NCBI GenBank assembly: GCA_030611115.1
Contig: JAUWQK010000086.1
Coordinates: 1 to 6,752, forward strand
Source: Deltaproteobacteria bacterium
GTDB taxonomy: Bacteria > Desulfobacterota > Desulfobacteria > Desulfobacterales > ETH-SRB1
Direction of reading: 5' to 3'
Length of the DNA: 6,752 nt
Below, in pieces: positions 1 through 6,539 of this stretch. The notes below the pieces were generated by a model. The model saw nothing but the letters and a program-made list of their open reading frames with translations, did no database searches and was not told where the DNA came from. A program made the translations under genes and the position numbers. How positions within the stretch are numbered: position 1 is the first letter of the stretch; each line of letters opens with the position of its first letter.

Positions 1-4
1 ACAT

Positions 5-24
5 TGAACCGTGAACCGTGAACC
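5..24. repeat. Degenerate 7-bp tandem repeat (TGAACCG)
   Basis: Two full TGAACCG units and a partial third (TGAACC) lie head to tail immediately downstream of the mfd stop codon. The array is too short to be a CRISPR and has no spacers. Short tandem arrays like this are common in bacterial intergenic DNA. No function can be read from it, and it may continue past the window edge. Confidence 0.7.
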
Positions 25-29
25 ATTAC

Positions 30-3000
30 TCAGCCGTTAACATGTTGAGCTATTTCTTTCAAGATGTTTCTGGCCTGATCTAAAAGGCTTTTCATCCCGC
101 CTTTTGAAAGCCTGGCCTTAAAAACATGGTCTGGTGTAATCTTAAAACGATCTTGCCTTGAAACTATCATGTCAACTATTCCAAAGGAATTTTTTTGGTG
201 AGCTGGTGAAAAATAAAGGAAAAGATGCTGTCCTGCCAGATCAAGCCTTTTTACTCCAGCTTTTATGGATAAAACTTTAAGCTTAATCTTTAAAATAAGA
301 TTGGCCGCCTCATTTGGCAAAACCCCAAATCGATCGATCAATTCTTCCTTAAAATCGGATAATTCTTTTAAATCCGTTAGCTTTGCCAGCTTTCTATAAA
401 CCGAAAGTCTCTGATCAATATCAGGGATAAAATTTTCAGGGATAAACGCAGAGAGAGTCATGTTAATCTCCGGTTCCAGGCTTTCTACAACCGTCTCTCC
501 TTTCAGCTCAGACATAGAGTTTTCCATCAGCTTGAGAAACATGTCATATCCGACCGCTGCGATATGACCTGTCTGTGAAGCGCCAAGTATTGTACCCCCT
601 CCCCTGATTTTCAAATCACTCATTGCTATTTGAAAACCTGCTCCAAGGTCACTATGTTCCATCAACACTTTAAGACGTTTCCTGGCATCTTTAGTCAATG
701 CGCTTTCTTCCGGAATAAACAGATATGCATATGCCTGTTCATCAGCTCTTCCCACACGGCCGCGAAGCTGGTAAATCTGGGCCAATCCAAACCTGTCAGC
801 CCTGTTGATGAGTATTGAGTTGGCAGAAGGAATATCAAGACCAGACTCAATTATAGTTGTACACACCAGCATGTCTGTTTCTTTCTTCATGAACTTAAAC
901 ATTTCTCTTTCCAGCTCATCTTCGCTTAAACGACCATGTGCAACACCCAGCCTGACCTCAGGTACCAGCTTTTTTAAATGCTCTGCAATTAACCATATAT
1001 TATGAATATTATTATGAACAAAAAATATCTGACCATCCCTTTTCAACTCCTTTCTTATAGCTTCCGCAATAATCACATCATCAAACTCCGAAATATAGGT
1101 TATAATGGAATGGCGATGTTCGGGCGGGGTTGCAATAATACTTATGTCACGTATCCCAAACAGGGACATTTGAAGGGTCCTGGGTATGGGAGTTGCTGTT
1201 AATGCTAAAACATCAACGGTTGTCCTTATTTTTTTCAACATTTCCTTTTGCTTGACACCAAAGCGCTGTTCTTCATCAATCACAAAAAGGCCCAGATCTT
1301 TAAAATCTACATCTCTCTGCAAGAGCCTGTGCGTTCCGATAACAATATCTATTTTGCCTGTCTTCAGATTTTTGATAATGTCACGCTGTTCCTTTATAGA
1401 TCTAAACCTGTTCAAACATGCCACATTAAAGGGATAATTCTTAACTCGTTCAGAAAAGGTCAAGAAATGCTGCTCTGCAAGAACTGTAGTTGGAACCAGT
1501 ATAGCGACCTGTTTCCCATTATTTACAGCCATAAACGATGCGCGAAGCGCAACCTCTGTCTTGCCGTAACCCACATCACCACACACCAGTCTGTCCATTG
1601 GGCTTGGAAGCTTCATATCATGCAGCACGTCCTCTATTGCTCTAAGCTGGTCAACTGTCTCCTCATATGAAAAATCCGACTCAAAATCTCTTGAATAGCT
1701 GTCTATATGTTTATAAGCATAGCCTTTATTAAATTTACGCGCCGCATAGAGTTTAAGAAGTTCCCCTGCAATTTTCTCTACTGATTTCTTAACCCTCTTT
1801 TTAATTCGATCCCATGATTTCCCGCCCATTTTGTCAAGAACCGGCTGCATTCCATCAACCCCAACGTATTTCTGCGCCATGTTCATACGTTCTACAGGAA
1901 GATAGAGTTTATCATCATCCCTGTAATAAATAAGAAGAAAATCATTTGTTGCTCCGTCTATCTTCAACTTTACCAAACCATCATATCTGCCTATGCCGTG
2001 TTCTGTGTGAACAATAAAGTCTCCTTTTTTCAGATCTTCGAATAAAAGCTGTTCAATTTGTATCGGCTGTTTTGGCTTTACTTTTCTATGCTGCTTTCCA
2101 AATATTTCATCTTCCGTGATAATGGCCAGAGACAAGTCGGGCAAGACAAAACCGGAAGAAAGAGCGCCATAGCACATATAAACACAATTCGTGCTGAGTT
2201 TAACATGGTGGAAACTATCAACAAACTTAGCCTGAATACCATATGGCGAAAGAATGGATTCCAGTTTGCCGGCACGTGCCCTGTTGCTGCAAACAATAAC
2301 TGTGGTATGGCCGAAACGCTTCTTATCATTAATCCAGTCAGCTAAAGGCAAATACTGTTTCTCATCCCCACGACGGCACTTGAGCTGCTCGTTGATAGAG
2401 GTGTTGTTTATCACTGAAAAATTATACTGCGGAAAAGTCATCTCCCTGTCCCATCTCTCGCTTAATACAGGAAGCATCTTTAATGCTAAGGGCTTCTTTT
2501 GTAAAAGCATCTCTTTAACCTCTAACCATCTCAGGTAAAGAGAATCCGGCTCAACACAGAGCCTTCTTTCCGTGCAGGCATTCTGGTAGTTTATTTTTGC
2601 CTGCTCTTGTGATTCGATAGCAATGTTTTCAAGATTTTTTGGCTCTATCAGAACAAAATTCGCATTATCGGGAACATAATCAAAAAAAGTATCAAGTTTT
2701 GGATAAATCAGCGGAATTAAGCCCTCAATCCCCGAGAAAAAACCCTCCTTCTTGATAATATCAACGATAGCCCTAACCTTGGTTACGGGCATATCCAGAT
2801 CTGATGCCTGCTGTCTGATCCTGCCGATTATCTGAACTATGGACTCTTTTCTCAAAATCACTTCTCTGGCAGGAAGAATAACTGCTTCCTTGATAATTTT
2901 TATAGTTCTCTGAGTTGTTGCTGAAAAAAACCTCAATGAATCTACTGTATCTCCAAATAGCTCTATCCTGAGCGGATCAGGATAAAGCGGAGAAAATATA

Positions 3001-3542
3001 TCAAGAATACCCCCTCTTATACAAAAATCACCATGTTCCTCCACAATCGCTGACCTGACATACCCGCCGGAAATCAATTTTTCGATCAAATGATCACGTT
3101 CTATATCTTCGCCAACCATAATAAGTTCAGCATAGTTGCAAATTTCCTGTTTAGGGATAAGCTTTTGCAAAAGAGCGCTGACGGTAGTAACAACAATTAA
3201 CGGCACCTCATCATTAATAATCCGGTAAAGTGCGCTGATCCTTTTTGCTGCTGTTTCATTGTGGTAAGATAGTTTCTTGAAAGGTAATATATTGTAAGAA
3301 GGAAAGTGTATTACATGCAGCTCGGATTCATTTATAAAAAAAGACAGGTCATTTATAAATATTTCGCCTTGTTTTTGCGAAGGCACTATCACAATAAAAG
3401 GCGCTCTATGTTCCAGATACAAGCTTGATACAAAAAATGCCGTATCAGATCCGGACAATCCAATACAATCTATTCCACAATCCCTGTGGAGAATTTGATT
3501 AATCAAGGATTTAAATGTAATATTTTCTTGATTTTGGCTCAT
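30..3542 (-). CDS. mfd: Transcription-repair coupling factor Mfd (ATP-dependent DNA translocase)
   Basis: Mfd recognises RNA polymerase stalled at template-strand lesions, pushes it off by ATP-driven translocation on upstream DNA, and recruits UvrA to start nucleotide excision repair in the cytoplasm. The 1170-residue product is close to the E. coli length (about 1150). Domains in order: a UvrB-like N-terminal region with the UvrA-contact segment (about 158-213, containing EEHGDFCIRGGILDIF); the RNA polymerase interaction domain (about 501-560, HTEHGIGRYDGL); a superfamily 2 helicase core with Walker A GDVGYGKT (655-662), DEEQ box (756-759), TATP (782-785) and QLRGRVGRA (925-933); the TRG translocation motif region (about 935-1010, RGGGTILG); and the C-terminal autoinhibitory domain (about 1020-1120). 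Walker A has Tyr where Phe is more usual. The N-terminal UvrB-like module lacks an intact Walker A, as is normal for Mfd. The frame is unbroken. The ATG at 3542 is the natural start, although no strong Shine-Dalgarno precedes it. Confidence 0.98.
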   Translation of the reverse strand: MSQNQENITFKSLINQILHRDCGIDCIGLSGSDTAFFVSSLYLEHRAPFIVIVPSQKQGEIFINDLSFFINESELHVIHFPSYNILPFKKLSYHNETAAKRISALYRIINDEVPLIVVTTVSALLQKLIPKQEICNYAELIMVGEDIERDHLIEKLISGGYVRSAIVEEHGDFCIRGGILDIFSPLYPDPLRIELFGDTVDSLRFFSATTQRTIKIIKEAVILPAREVILRKESIVQIIGRIRQQASDLDMPVTKVRAIVDIIKKEGFFSGIEGLIPLIYPKLDTFFDYVPDNANFVLIEPKNLENIAIESQEQAKINYQNACTERRLCVEPDSLYLRWLEVKEMLLQKKPLALKMLPVLSERWDREMTFPQYNFSVINNTSINEQLKCRRGDEKQYLPLADWINDKKRFGHTTVIVCSNRARAGKLESILSPYGIQAKFVDSFHHVKLSTNCVYMCYGALSSGFVLPDLSLAIITEDEIFGKQHRKVKPKQPIQIEQLLFEDLKKGDFIVHTEHGIGRYDGLVKLKIDGATNDFLLIYYRDDDKLYLPVERMNMAQKYVGVDGMQPVLDKMGGKSWDRIKKRVKKSVEKIAGELLKLYAARKFNKGYAYKHIDSYSRDFESDFSYEETVDQLRAIEDVLHDMKLPSPMDRLVCGDVGYGKTEVALRASFMAVNNGKQVAILVPTTVLAEQHFLTFSERVKNYPFNVACLNRFRSIKEQRDIIKNLKTGKIDIVIGTHRLLQRDVDFKDLGLFVIDEEQRFGVKQKEMLKKIRTTVDVLALTATPIPRTLQMSLFGIRDISIIATPPEHRHSIITYISEFDDVIIAEAIRKELKRDGQIFFVHNNIHNIWLIAEHLKKLVPEVRLGVAHGRLSEDELEREMFKFMKKETDMLVCTTIIESGLDIPSANSILINRADRFGLAQIYQLRGRVGRADEQAYAYLFIPEESALTKDARKRLKVLMEHSDLGAGFQIAMSDLKIRGGGTILGASQTGHIAAVGYDMFLKLMENSMSELKGETVVESLEPEINMTLSAFIPENFIPDIDQRLSVYRKLAKLTDLKELSDFKEELIDRFGVLPNEAANLILKIKLKVLSIKAGVKRLDLAGQHLFLYFSPAHQKNSFGIVDMIVSRQDRFKITPDHVFKARLSKGGMKSLLDQARNILKEIAQHVNG

Positions 3543-3598
3543 AAAAAAAGTAGTCCATTGAAAAATGGTAACAATTTAGCCTTTTGAAAAAGAATCTG

Positions 3599-3624
3599 AC
3601 AGGATAACAGGATAAACAAGATTT
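3599..3624. repeat. Degenerate tandem repeat (ACAGGATAA-like, 3 units)
   Basis: Three near-copies lie in a row: ACAGGATA, ACAGGATAA and ACAAGATTT. In the mfd direction they read as TTATCCTGT-type units and fall in the predicted untranslated leader of mfd. They look like an intergenic slippage repeat. No protein-binding role can be claimed from the sequence alone. Confidence 0.6.
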
Positions 3625-3650
3625 TATTTAAAATGCACAAACAAAGCCAA
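3621..3650 (-). promoter_or_regulatory. Candidate sigma-70-type promoter of mfd
   Basis: On the minus strand, TTGGCT (plus-strand 3645-3650) is followed after 18 bp by TAAAAT (3621-3626). These match the -35 consensus at 4 of 6 positions and the -10 consensus at 5 of 6. Transcription would start near 3614 and give a leader of about 70 nt for mfd. The left end of the insertion sequence begins 31 bp upstream of the -35 box, so the core promoter would be untouched. The region is AT-rich, so chance matches are easy and confidence is low. Confidence 0.35.
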
Positions 3651-3680
3651 CTTTCATTGCAGCTATCCAGTAAATCATAA

Positions 3681-3700
3681 GGGTGCGGCTCTTATGAAAC
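3681..3700 (+). repeat. Left terminal inverted repeat of the insertion sequence
   Basis: GGGTGCGGCTCTTATGAAAC matches the reverse complement of 6427-6446 at 17 of 20 positions. The outer 13 bases are identical. Outward of base 3681 the similarity becomes weak and patchy, which fixes the end at the GGG. Confidence 0.9.
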
Positions 3701-3729
3701 AAGTTAAAACAGCTGCAAATAGAGGGGGT

Positions 3730-3747
3730 TCAGCATTATCAGCATTG
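3730..3747 (+). repeat. 9-bp direct tandem repeat in the left end of the element
   Basis: TCAGCATTA is followed at once by TCAGCATTG, so 8 of 9 positions match. It lies about 50 bp inside the left terminus, where subterminal transposase-binding repeats occur in some elements. No comparable tandem pair is seen in the short non-coding right end, so a symmetric role is unlikely. Confidence 0.55.
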
Positions 3748-3815
3748 GCTTTACGCTACTTTCTGGCAAGATAATCCAGTTGCTGAGGGATATCTCGGCT
3801 GATTGTTTAAAAATA

Positions 3816-3839
3816 CTCATCACAAGGCTGCGTGATGAG
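3816..3839 (+). promoter_or_regulatory. Perfect 8-bp hairpin in the leader of druA
   Basis: CTCATCAC (3816-3823) is the exact reverse complement of GTGATGAG (3832-3839), separated by the 8-base loop AAGGCTGC. The nearest T-run starts about 18 bases downstream, so this is not a standard intrinsic terminator. Structured leaders in other insertion sequences limit translation from transcripts entering from outside; a similar role here is a guess. The hairpin ends 65 bp before the druA Shine-Dalgarno. Confidence 0.6.
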
Positions 3840-3904
3840 GCAGATTTCGGTAGCATTGTTTTTTTACTGGACAGCAAGTCATATTTCCGTTATGGAAGGA
3901 TAGC

Positions 3905-3910
3905 GGGAGG
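3905..3910 (+). promoter_or_regulatory. Ribosome binding site of the druA-like gene
   Basis: GGGAGG lies 8 bases before the ATG at 3919 and fixes that start. An earlier ATG at 3914 is out of frame and too close to the site. Confidence 0.8.
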
Positions 3911-3918
3911 TAGATGAC

Positions 3919-4812
3919 ATGCAAATCATAAAGCGACAAATATTTTGTGGTCGAGAGTTTACCGGCGAAGAGATATTATTGATCCAGGAAATAGTTGGCA
4001 CATGTGGCGGCATCAGCCGACGAGAGTTGGCGCACACAGTATGCGAATTACTGGAATGGAAACGCCCCAATGACCGCCTGAAAGCCCGGGAATGCAGTGA
4101 TTTTCTGGAGCTTTTGGAAGCCAAAAAAGTGCTGAAGCTTCCAGAGAAAAAACGAAAAGGTCAGGCCGGTTCCCAAAAAATTGTTCCTAAAAATCCGTGC
4201 AAGCAGCCCATCAGCAGTCTCAATGGCAGCGTGGAAGAGTTTGTTCCCCTTGAGGTACAGCGGGTTCACAACCGAAACCAGAGGGATCTGTTCAAGGGAC
4301 TCTTGGGTCGCTATCACTATCTGGGATATGCGATGCCCTATGGGGCAAGAATACAGTATCTGGTCTATGTAAACCGGCCCCTGCGAGAAGTGGTGGGTTG
4401 TATCCAGTTTTCAAGCCCTGCCTGGCGGATGCGTGCCCGGGATGAATGGATCGGCTGGACGGATGAAAGGCGCAAAGTCGCTTTACAACAGGTGGTGAAC
4501 AACAGCCGTTTTTTGATACTGGCACGTATCCAAAATTTAGCGAGCAAGATGCTTTCCTGTACCCTTCGGGAGCTGAGAGGCGATTGGGAACGGCAATATG
4601 GTCTTAAACCACTACTGGTAGAGACACTGATAGACCGACAGCAATTTCACGGTGGATGTTATCGGGCATCCAATTGGATAGAGTTAGGAGAGACCACCGG
4701 CCGTGGGCGAATGGACAGAGCCAACAAACTCAATGGAGCCCGGGTAAAAACCATACTGGTATATCCGCTGGTCAAAGATGCTGTTCACCAGCTTAGGGAG
4801 GGCAATAAATGA
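3919..4812 (+). CDS. DruA-family (DUF4338) protein, transposon-borne
   Basis: The 297-residue product belongs to the DruA/DUF4338 family, named after the protein common to all Druantia anti-phage systems and also met beside transposases. The N-terminal part (about 15-75) is mainly helical with a helix-turn-helix look (GISRRELAHTVCELL, then DFLELLEAKKVLKLP), suggesting DNA binding. A basic linker follows (about 76-95, EKKRKGQAGSQK). The family core is clear: RYHYLGY (131-137), GCIQFSSPAWRMRARDEWIG (160-179), VNNSRFLIL (193-201), NLASKMLS (206-213), LLVETLID (232-239), GGCYRASNW (245-253) and TTGRGRMDR (259-267). The gene ends in an ATGA overlap with the transposase gene, so the two are co-translated. 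No DruE helicase or other Druantia gene is present. The biochemical activity is unknown to me; the core has an acetyltransferase-like pattern, discussed as a finding. The frame is intact and full length. Confidence 0.92.
   Translation: MQIIKRQIFCGREFTGEEILLIQEIVGTCGGISRRELAHTVCELLEWKRPNDRLKARECSDFLELLEAKKVLKLPEKKRKGQAGSQKIVPKNPCKQPISSLNGSVEEFVPLEVQRVHNRNQRDLFKGLLGRYHYLGYAMPYGARIQYLVYVNRPLREVVGCIQFSSPAWRMRARDEWIGWTDERRKVALQQVVNNSRFLILARIQNLASKMLSCTLRELRGDWERQYGLKPLLVETLIDRQQFHGGCYRASNWIELGETTGRGRMDRANKLNGARVKTILVYPLVKDAVHQLREGNK
4795..4802 (+). promoter_or_regulatory. Ribosome binding site of the transposase gene, inside druA
   Basis: AGGGAGGG lies 6 bases before the ATG at 4809 and is embedded in the last codons of the druA-like gene. 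With the ATGA stop/start overlap (4809-4812) it indicates translational coupling, with transposase made in step with DruA. A second in-frame ATG at 4815 is a less well spaced alternative. Confidence 0.85.
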
Positions 4813-6374
4813 GTATGAACGCAGCGCTGGCCCTTTCTTTTGTGGAGCGTCCCAATGATCAAGGACGGGAATACTATGATGGTATTGTTAATTTTCTCGA
4901 TTCTGAGGAGTGCCATTCAATGAAACTCAGCGGTCTGGAACAAGAACTTGAAAAACGAGGACGGGAACTGATGCGCATCCTGCTTCAGGAACATCTGAAC
5001 AAGCTTAGCCCCAGCCTTTGTGAGCAGGCAGTATGTGGTTCTGATGGAATCAATCGGCCCAAGGTGAGGTCTCATGAGCGGAAAATCGAAACCGTGTTTG
5101 GCACAGTATCATCAAACCGTGCTGGGTATGGGAACGAGGGTGTGGCAAGCCTGCATCCATTGGATGCGGAACTTAATATTCCTCCTGAGCGTTATTCCCT
5201 TGAGCTTCGCCGCCGTGTGGGTGAGAATGCGGCAAAGAACTCTTTTGACGAGACATTAGAGACTATCGACAAAACCACGGGCGGCCATATTCCCAAACGC
5301 CAGGTAGAAGAACTGGCACAGCGAGCAGCTAGGGACTTTGATGCATTTTATGATACACGGCAATACAACCCGGCAGATGAAGCAACCAGTGTACCGATTC
5401 TGGTGATTACCGCCGATGGCAAAGGGGTGGTGATGCATGAGCAGGATCTCAGGGAACAAACTCGCGAAGCTGCCCAAAAGCGCAAGCCCAGGATGGAAGC
5501 CCGCCTGTCCAAAGGAGAAAAGAAAAACGCCAAGCGCATGGCAACCGTGGCAGCTGTTTATACGATAGATACTTTTCAGCGCACTCCTCAAGATATAGTT
5601 TCGGATAACCGCAGCAAGCCCCATAAAGAAAAAAGCCCACGTCCGGAACAAAAGCGTGTTTGGGCAAGCCTTGAAAAATCAGCCAAAGAGGTCATAGAAT
5701 CTGCTTTTTCAGAGGCATCCCATCGTGACCCCGGACAGGAAAAGAATTGGGTTGCTCTGGTGGACGGTGAGAATCAACAGTTGCGAATTCTGGGGCGTAT
5801 GGCCAAAAAACAAGGGGTAGATCTCACAATTATTGTCGATATTATTCATGTCATTGAATACCTATGGAAAGCCGGCAGGGCATTTCATCCCAAATCCGGC
5901 CCGGAACTTGAAAAATGGGTTCAGTATCGGCTACTTAAAATACTTGAAGGCAAAGCCGGGTTGATGGCAGGCGGGATGCGTAGAAGTGCCACACGCAAAA
6001 AATTCACTGACAAGCAACGTGAACCCGTGGAGACTTGCGCAACTTATCTTAAAAACAAAGCGCCTTACCTTAAATACGATCGTCATCTTGATCTGGGATT
6101 TCCCATTGCCACAGGGGTCATTGAGGGGGCATGCCGTCATCTTGTTAAGGATCGTATGGATATAACCGGTGCTAAATGGAGACTTGCCAGTGCCGAAGCC
6201 GTGCTGCGCCTGCGTGCGCTAAGAAGCAGCAACGATTTTGATGAATATTGGGACTTCCATGAAGCCTGTGAATACAAACGGAATCATCAGACACTTTATG
6301 CTGACGGTGAAGTTCCGCCTACAAAACTTCCGCAATCTTCTTCCAAAGGAGGCCATCTCAGAGTAATCAAGTAA
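4809..6374 (+). CDS. ISKra4-family DDE transposase
   Basis: The 521-residue enzyme would cut and join the ends of this element. The N-terminal third carries family-typical stretches: FGTVSSNRAGYG (97-108), HPLDAELNIPPERYS (116-130), and the SFDETLETIDKTTGGHIPKR region (145-164) leading into RDFDAFY (175-181). The catalytic core resembles the IS256/Mutator-like RNase H fold. The likely triad is D203 (TADGKG), D319 (VALVDGE) and E439 (TGVIEGACRHLVKDRM). A D-x2-H motif, D344 to H347 (VDIIHVIEYLW), lies between the second D and the E, as is typical of that superfamily. A basic insert (about 224-245) follows the first D. The C-terminus has the usual ITGAKWRLASAEAVLRLRAL and FDEYWDFHE signatures. 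The length is normal and there is no frameshift. Residue roles are assigned from family pattern, not tested. Confidence 0.95.
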   Translation: MSMNAALALSFVERPNDQGREYYDGIVNFLDSEECHSMKLSGLEQELEKRGRELMRILLQEHLNKLSPSLCEQAVCGSDGINRPKVRSHERKIETVFGTVSSNRAGYGNEGVASLHPLDAELNIPPERYSLELRRRVGENAAKNSFDETLETIDKTTGGHIPKRQVEELAQRAARDFDAFYDTRQYNPADEATSVPILVITADGKGVVMHEQDLREQTREAAQKRKPRMEARLSKGEKKNAKRMATVAAVYTIDTFQRTPQDIVSDNRSKPHKEKSPRPEQKRVWASLEKSAKEVIESAFSEASHRDPGQEKNWVALVDGENQQLRILGRMAKKQGVDLTIIVDIIHVIEYLWKAGRAFHPKSGPELEKWVQYRLLKILEGKAGLMAGGMRRSATRKKFTDKQREPVETCATYLKNKAPYLKYDRHLDLGFPIATGVIEGACRHLVKDRMDITGAKWRLASAEAVLRLRALRSSNDFDEYWDFHEACEYKRNHQTLYADGEVPPTKLPQSSSKGGHLRVIK

Positions 6375-6398
6375 CTCTGGCGGGAAATGAGGAATATT

Positions 6399-6539
6399 AT
6401 GACTACGGAAATTGTTGTCAGGCGATGTCGCAAAAGAGCCGCACCCTATTCATTTGTCGATCCAACATTGATAATGGCATATGATCCCCCCTCAATCGTG
6501 CCGCCGTCCCTAAGCATGTCCAGCAGGCAAACCGATTAG
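6399..6539 (+). CDS. Candidate 46-residue ORF spanning the right end of the element
   Basis: This open frame starts with ATG 24 bases after the transposase stop. A reasonable ribosome-binding site, TGAGGA (6388-6393), lies 5 bases upstream. The frame runs through the right inverted repeat, which encodes RRCRKRAAP, and continues into flanking DNA to a TAG. It starts MTTEIVVRRCRKRAAPYSF. The element part could give a short basic peptide whose tail depends on the insertion site. I do not recognise it. The part outside the element cannot be conserved between copies, so this may well be chance. It is listed because the start site and spacing are good. Confidence 0.2.
   Translation: MTTEIVVRRCRKRAAPYSFVDPTLIMAYDPPSIVPPSLSMSSRQTD
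6418..6480 (-). pseudogene. Possible short reading frame interrupted by the insertion
   Basis: On the minus strand a strong purine-rich site, GAGGGGGG (6486-6493), lies 5 bases before an ATG (6480-6478). The frame begins MPLSMLDRQMN in flanking DNA, then enters the element and stops after 20 residues. Removing the element and joining the flanks at 3680/6447 keeps the frame open for a total of about 28 residues before a TAA near 3628. That is too short to name, and an open frame of this length is easily chance. The good Shine-Dalgarno is the only reason to list it. Confidence 0.2.
6427..6446 (-). repeat. Right terminal inverted repeat of the insertion sequence
   Basis: GTCGCAAAAGAGCCGCACCC is the inverted partner of 3681-3700, with 17 of 20 matches and a perfect outer 13 bases. 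The element ends at base 6446. The next bases (TATTCAT) do not repeat the left flank directly. Confidence 0.9.

Larger units (their letters stand above)
3543..3680. other. Intergenic region between mfd and the insertion sequence
   Basis: This 138-bp non-coding stretch is the upstream region of mfd (minus strand). It contains a probable promoter, a short tandem repeat and a small dyad, CCATT-GAAA-AATGG (3555-3568), just upstream of the mfd start. No ribosome-binding consensus is seen before mfd: the bases next to the start codon are a T-run on the minus strand. Together with the left end of the element it makes a 376-bp gap between the mfd start and the druA start. No gene is seen in it. Confidence 0.75.
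3681..3918 (+). promoter_or_regulatory. Long untranslated left end / leader of the element
   Basis: About 240 bases inside the left terminus have no convincing gene. They hold a 9-bp tandem duplication (TCAGCATTA then TCAGCATTG, 3730-3747), a weak promoter-like pair (TTGGCT at 3745-3750 and GATAAT at 3770-3775, 19 bp apart, low confidence), a perfect hairpin (3816-3839) and a T-run (3858-3865). The length and structure suggest control of transposition gene expression, or transposase-binding sites, beyond the terminal repeat. That is inference. A 26-codon frame from 3694 has no ribosome-binding site and was not accepted. Confidence 0.5.
3681..6446 (+). mobile_element. Complete ISKra4-family insertion sequence carrying a druA-like gene
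   Basis: The element is 2766 bp long. Its ends are 20-bp inverted repeats beginning GGGTGCGGCTCTT, and it encodes two intact, overlapping genes on the plus strand: a DruA/DUF4338 protein and an ISKra4-type DDE transposase. Ends beginning GGG, the transposase family and the length all fit the ISKra4 family. From memory, the ISAzba1-like group lacks target duplications, and none is visible here: the flanks are ATCATAA on the left and TATTCAT on the right. The coding sequence looks richer in GC than the neighbouring mfd, consistent with transfer. Both frames are open and both ends are present, so the copy is plausibly active or recently inserted. The left non-coding end (about 238 bp) is much longer than the right one (72 bp). 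Confidence 0.9.

Noticed and set aside
5..24. CRISPR or attachment-site repeat at the window start
   Set aside because: The units are 7 bp without spacers, and there is no cas gene or integrase nearby.
655..1020. Frameshift or programmed recoding in mfd
   Set aside because: The frame is continuous over 1170 residues with all motifs in order and normal length, so nothing needs recoding.
630..2538. Several plus-strand open frames of 60-140 codons opposite mfd, and similar frames opposite the element genes
   Set aside because: They lie entirely within strongly supported genes on the other strand or in another frame, lack family motifs, and are explained as shadows.
3694..3774. A 26-codon ORF starting inside the left inverted repeat
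   Set aside because: It has no Shine-Dalgarno, overlaps the terminal repeat and repeated DNA, and shows no recognisable protein features.
3816..3865. Intrinsic terminator made of the hairpin plus the T-run
   Set aside because: The T-run begins about 18 bases after the stem, too far for a standard terminator.
3919..4812. A Druantia anti-phage defence system
   Set aside because: Only the DruA-like gene is present. No DruE-type helicase or other Druantia gene is in the window, and the gene sits within transposon ends beside a transposase.
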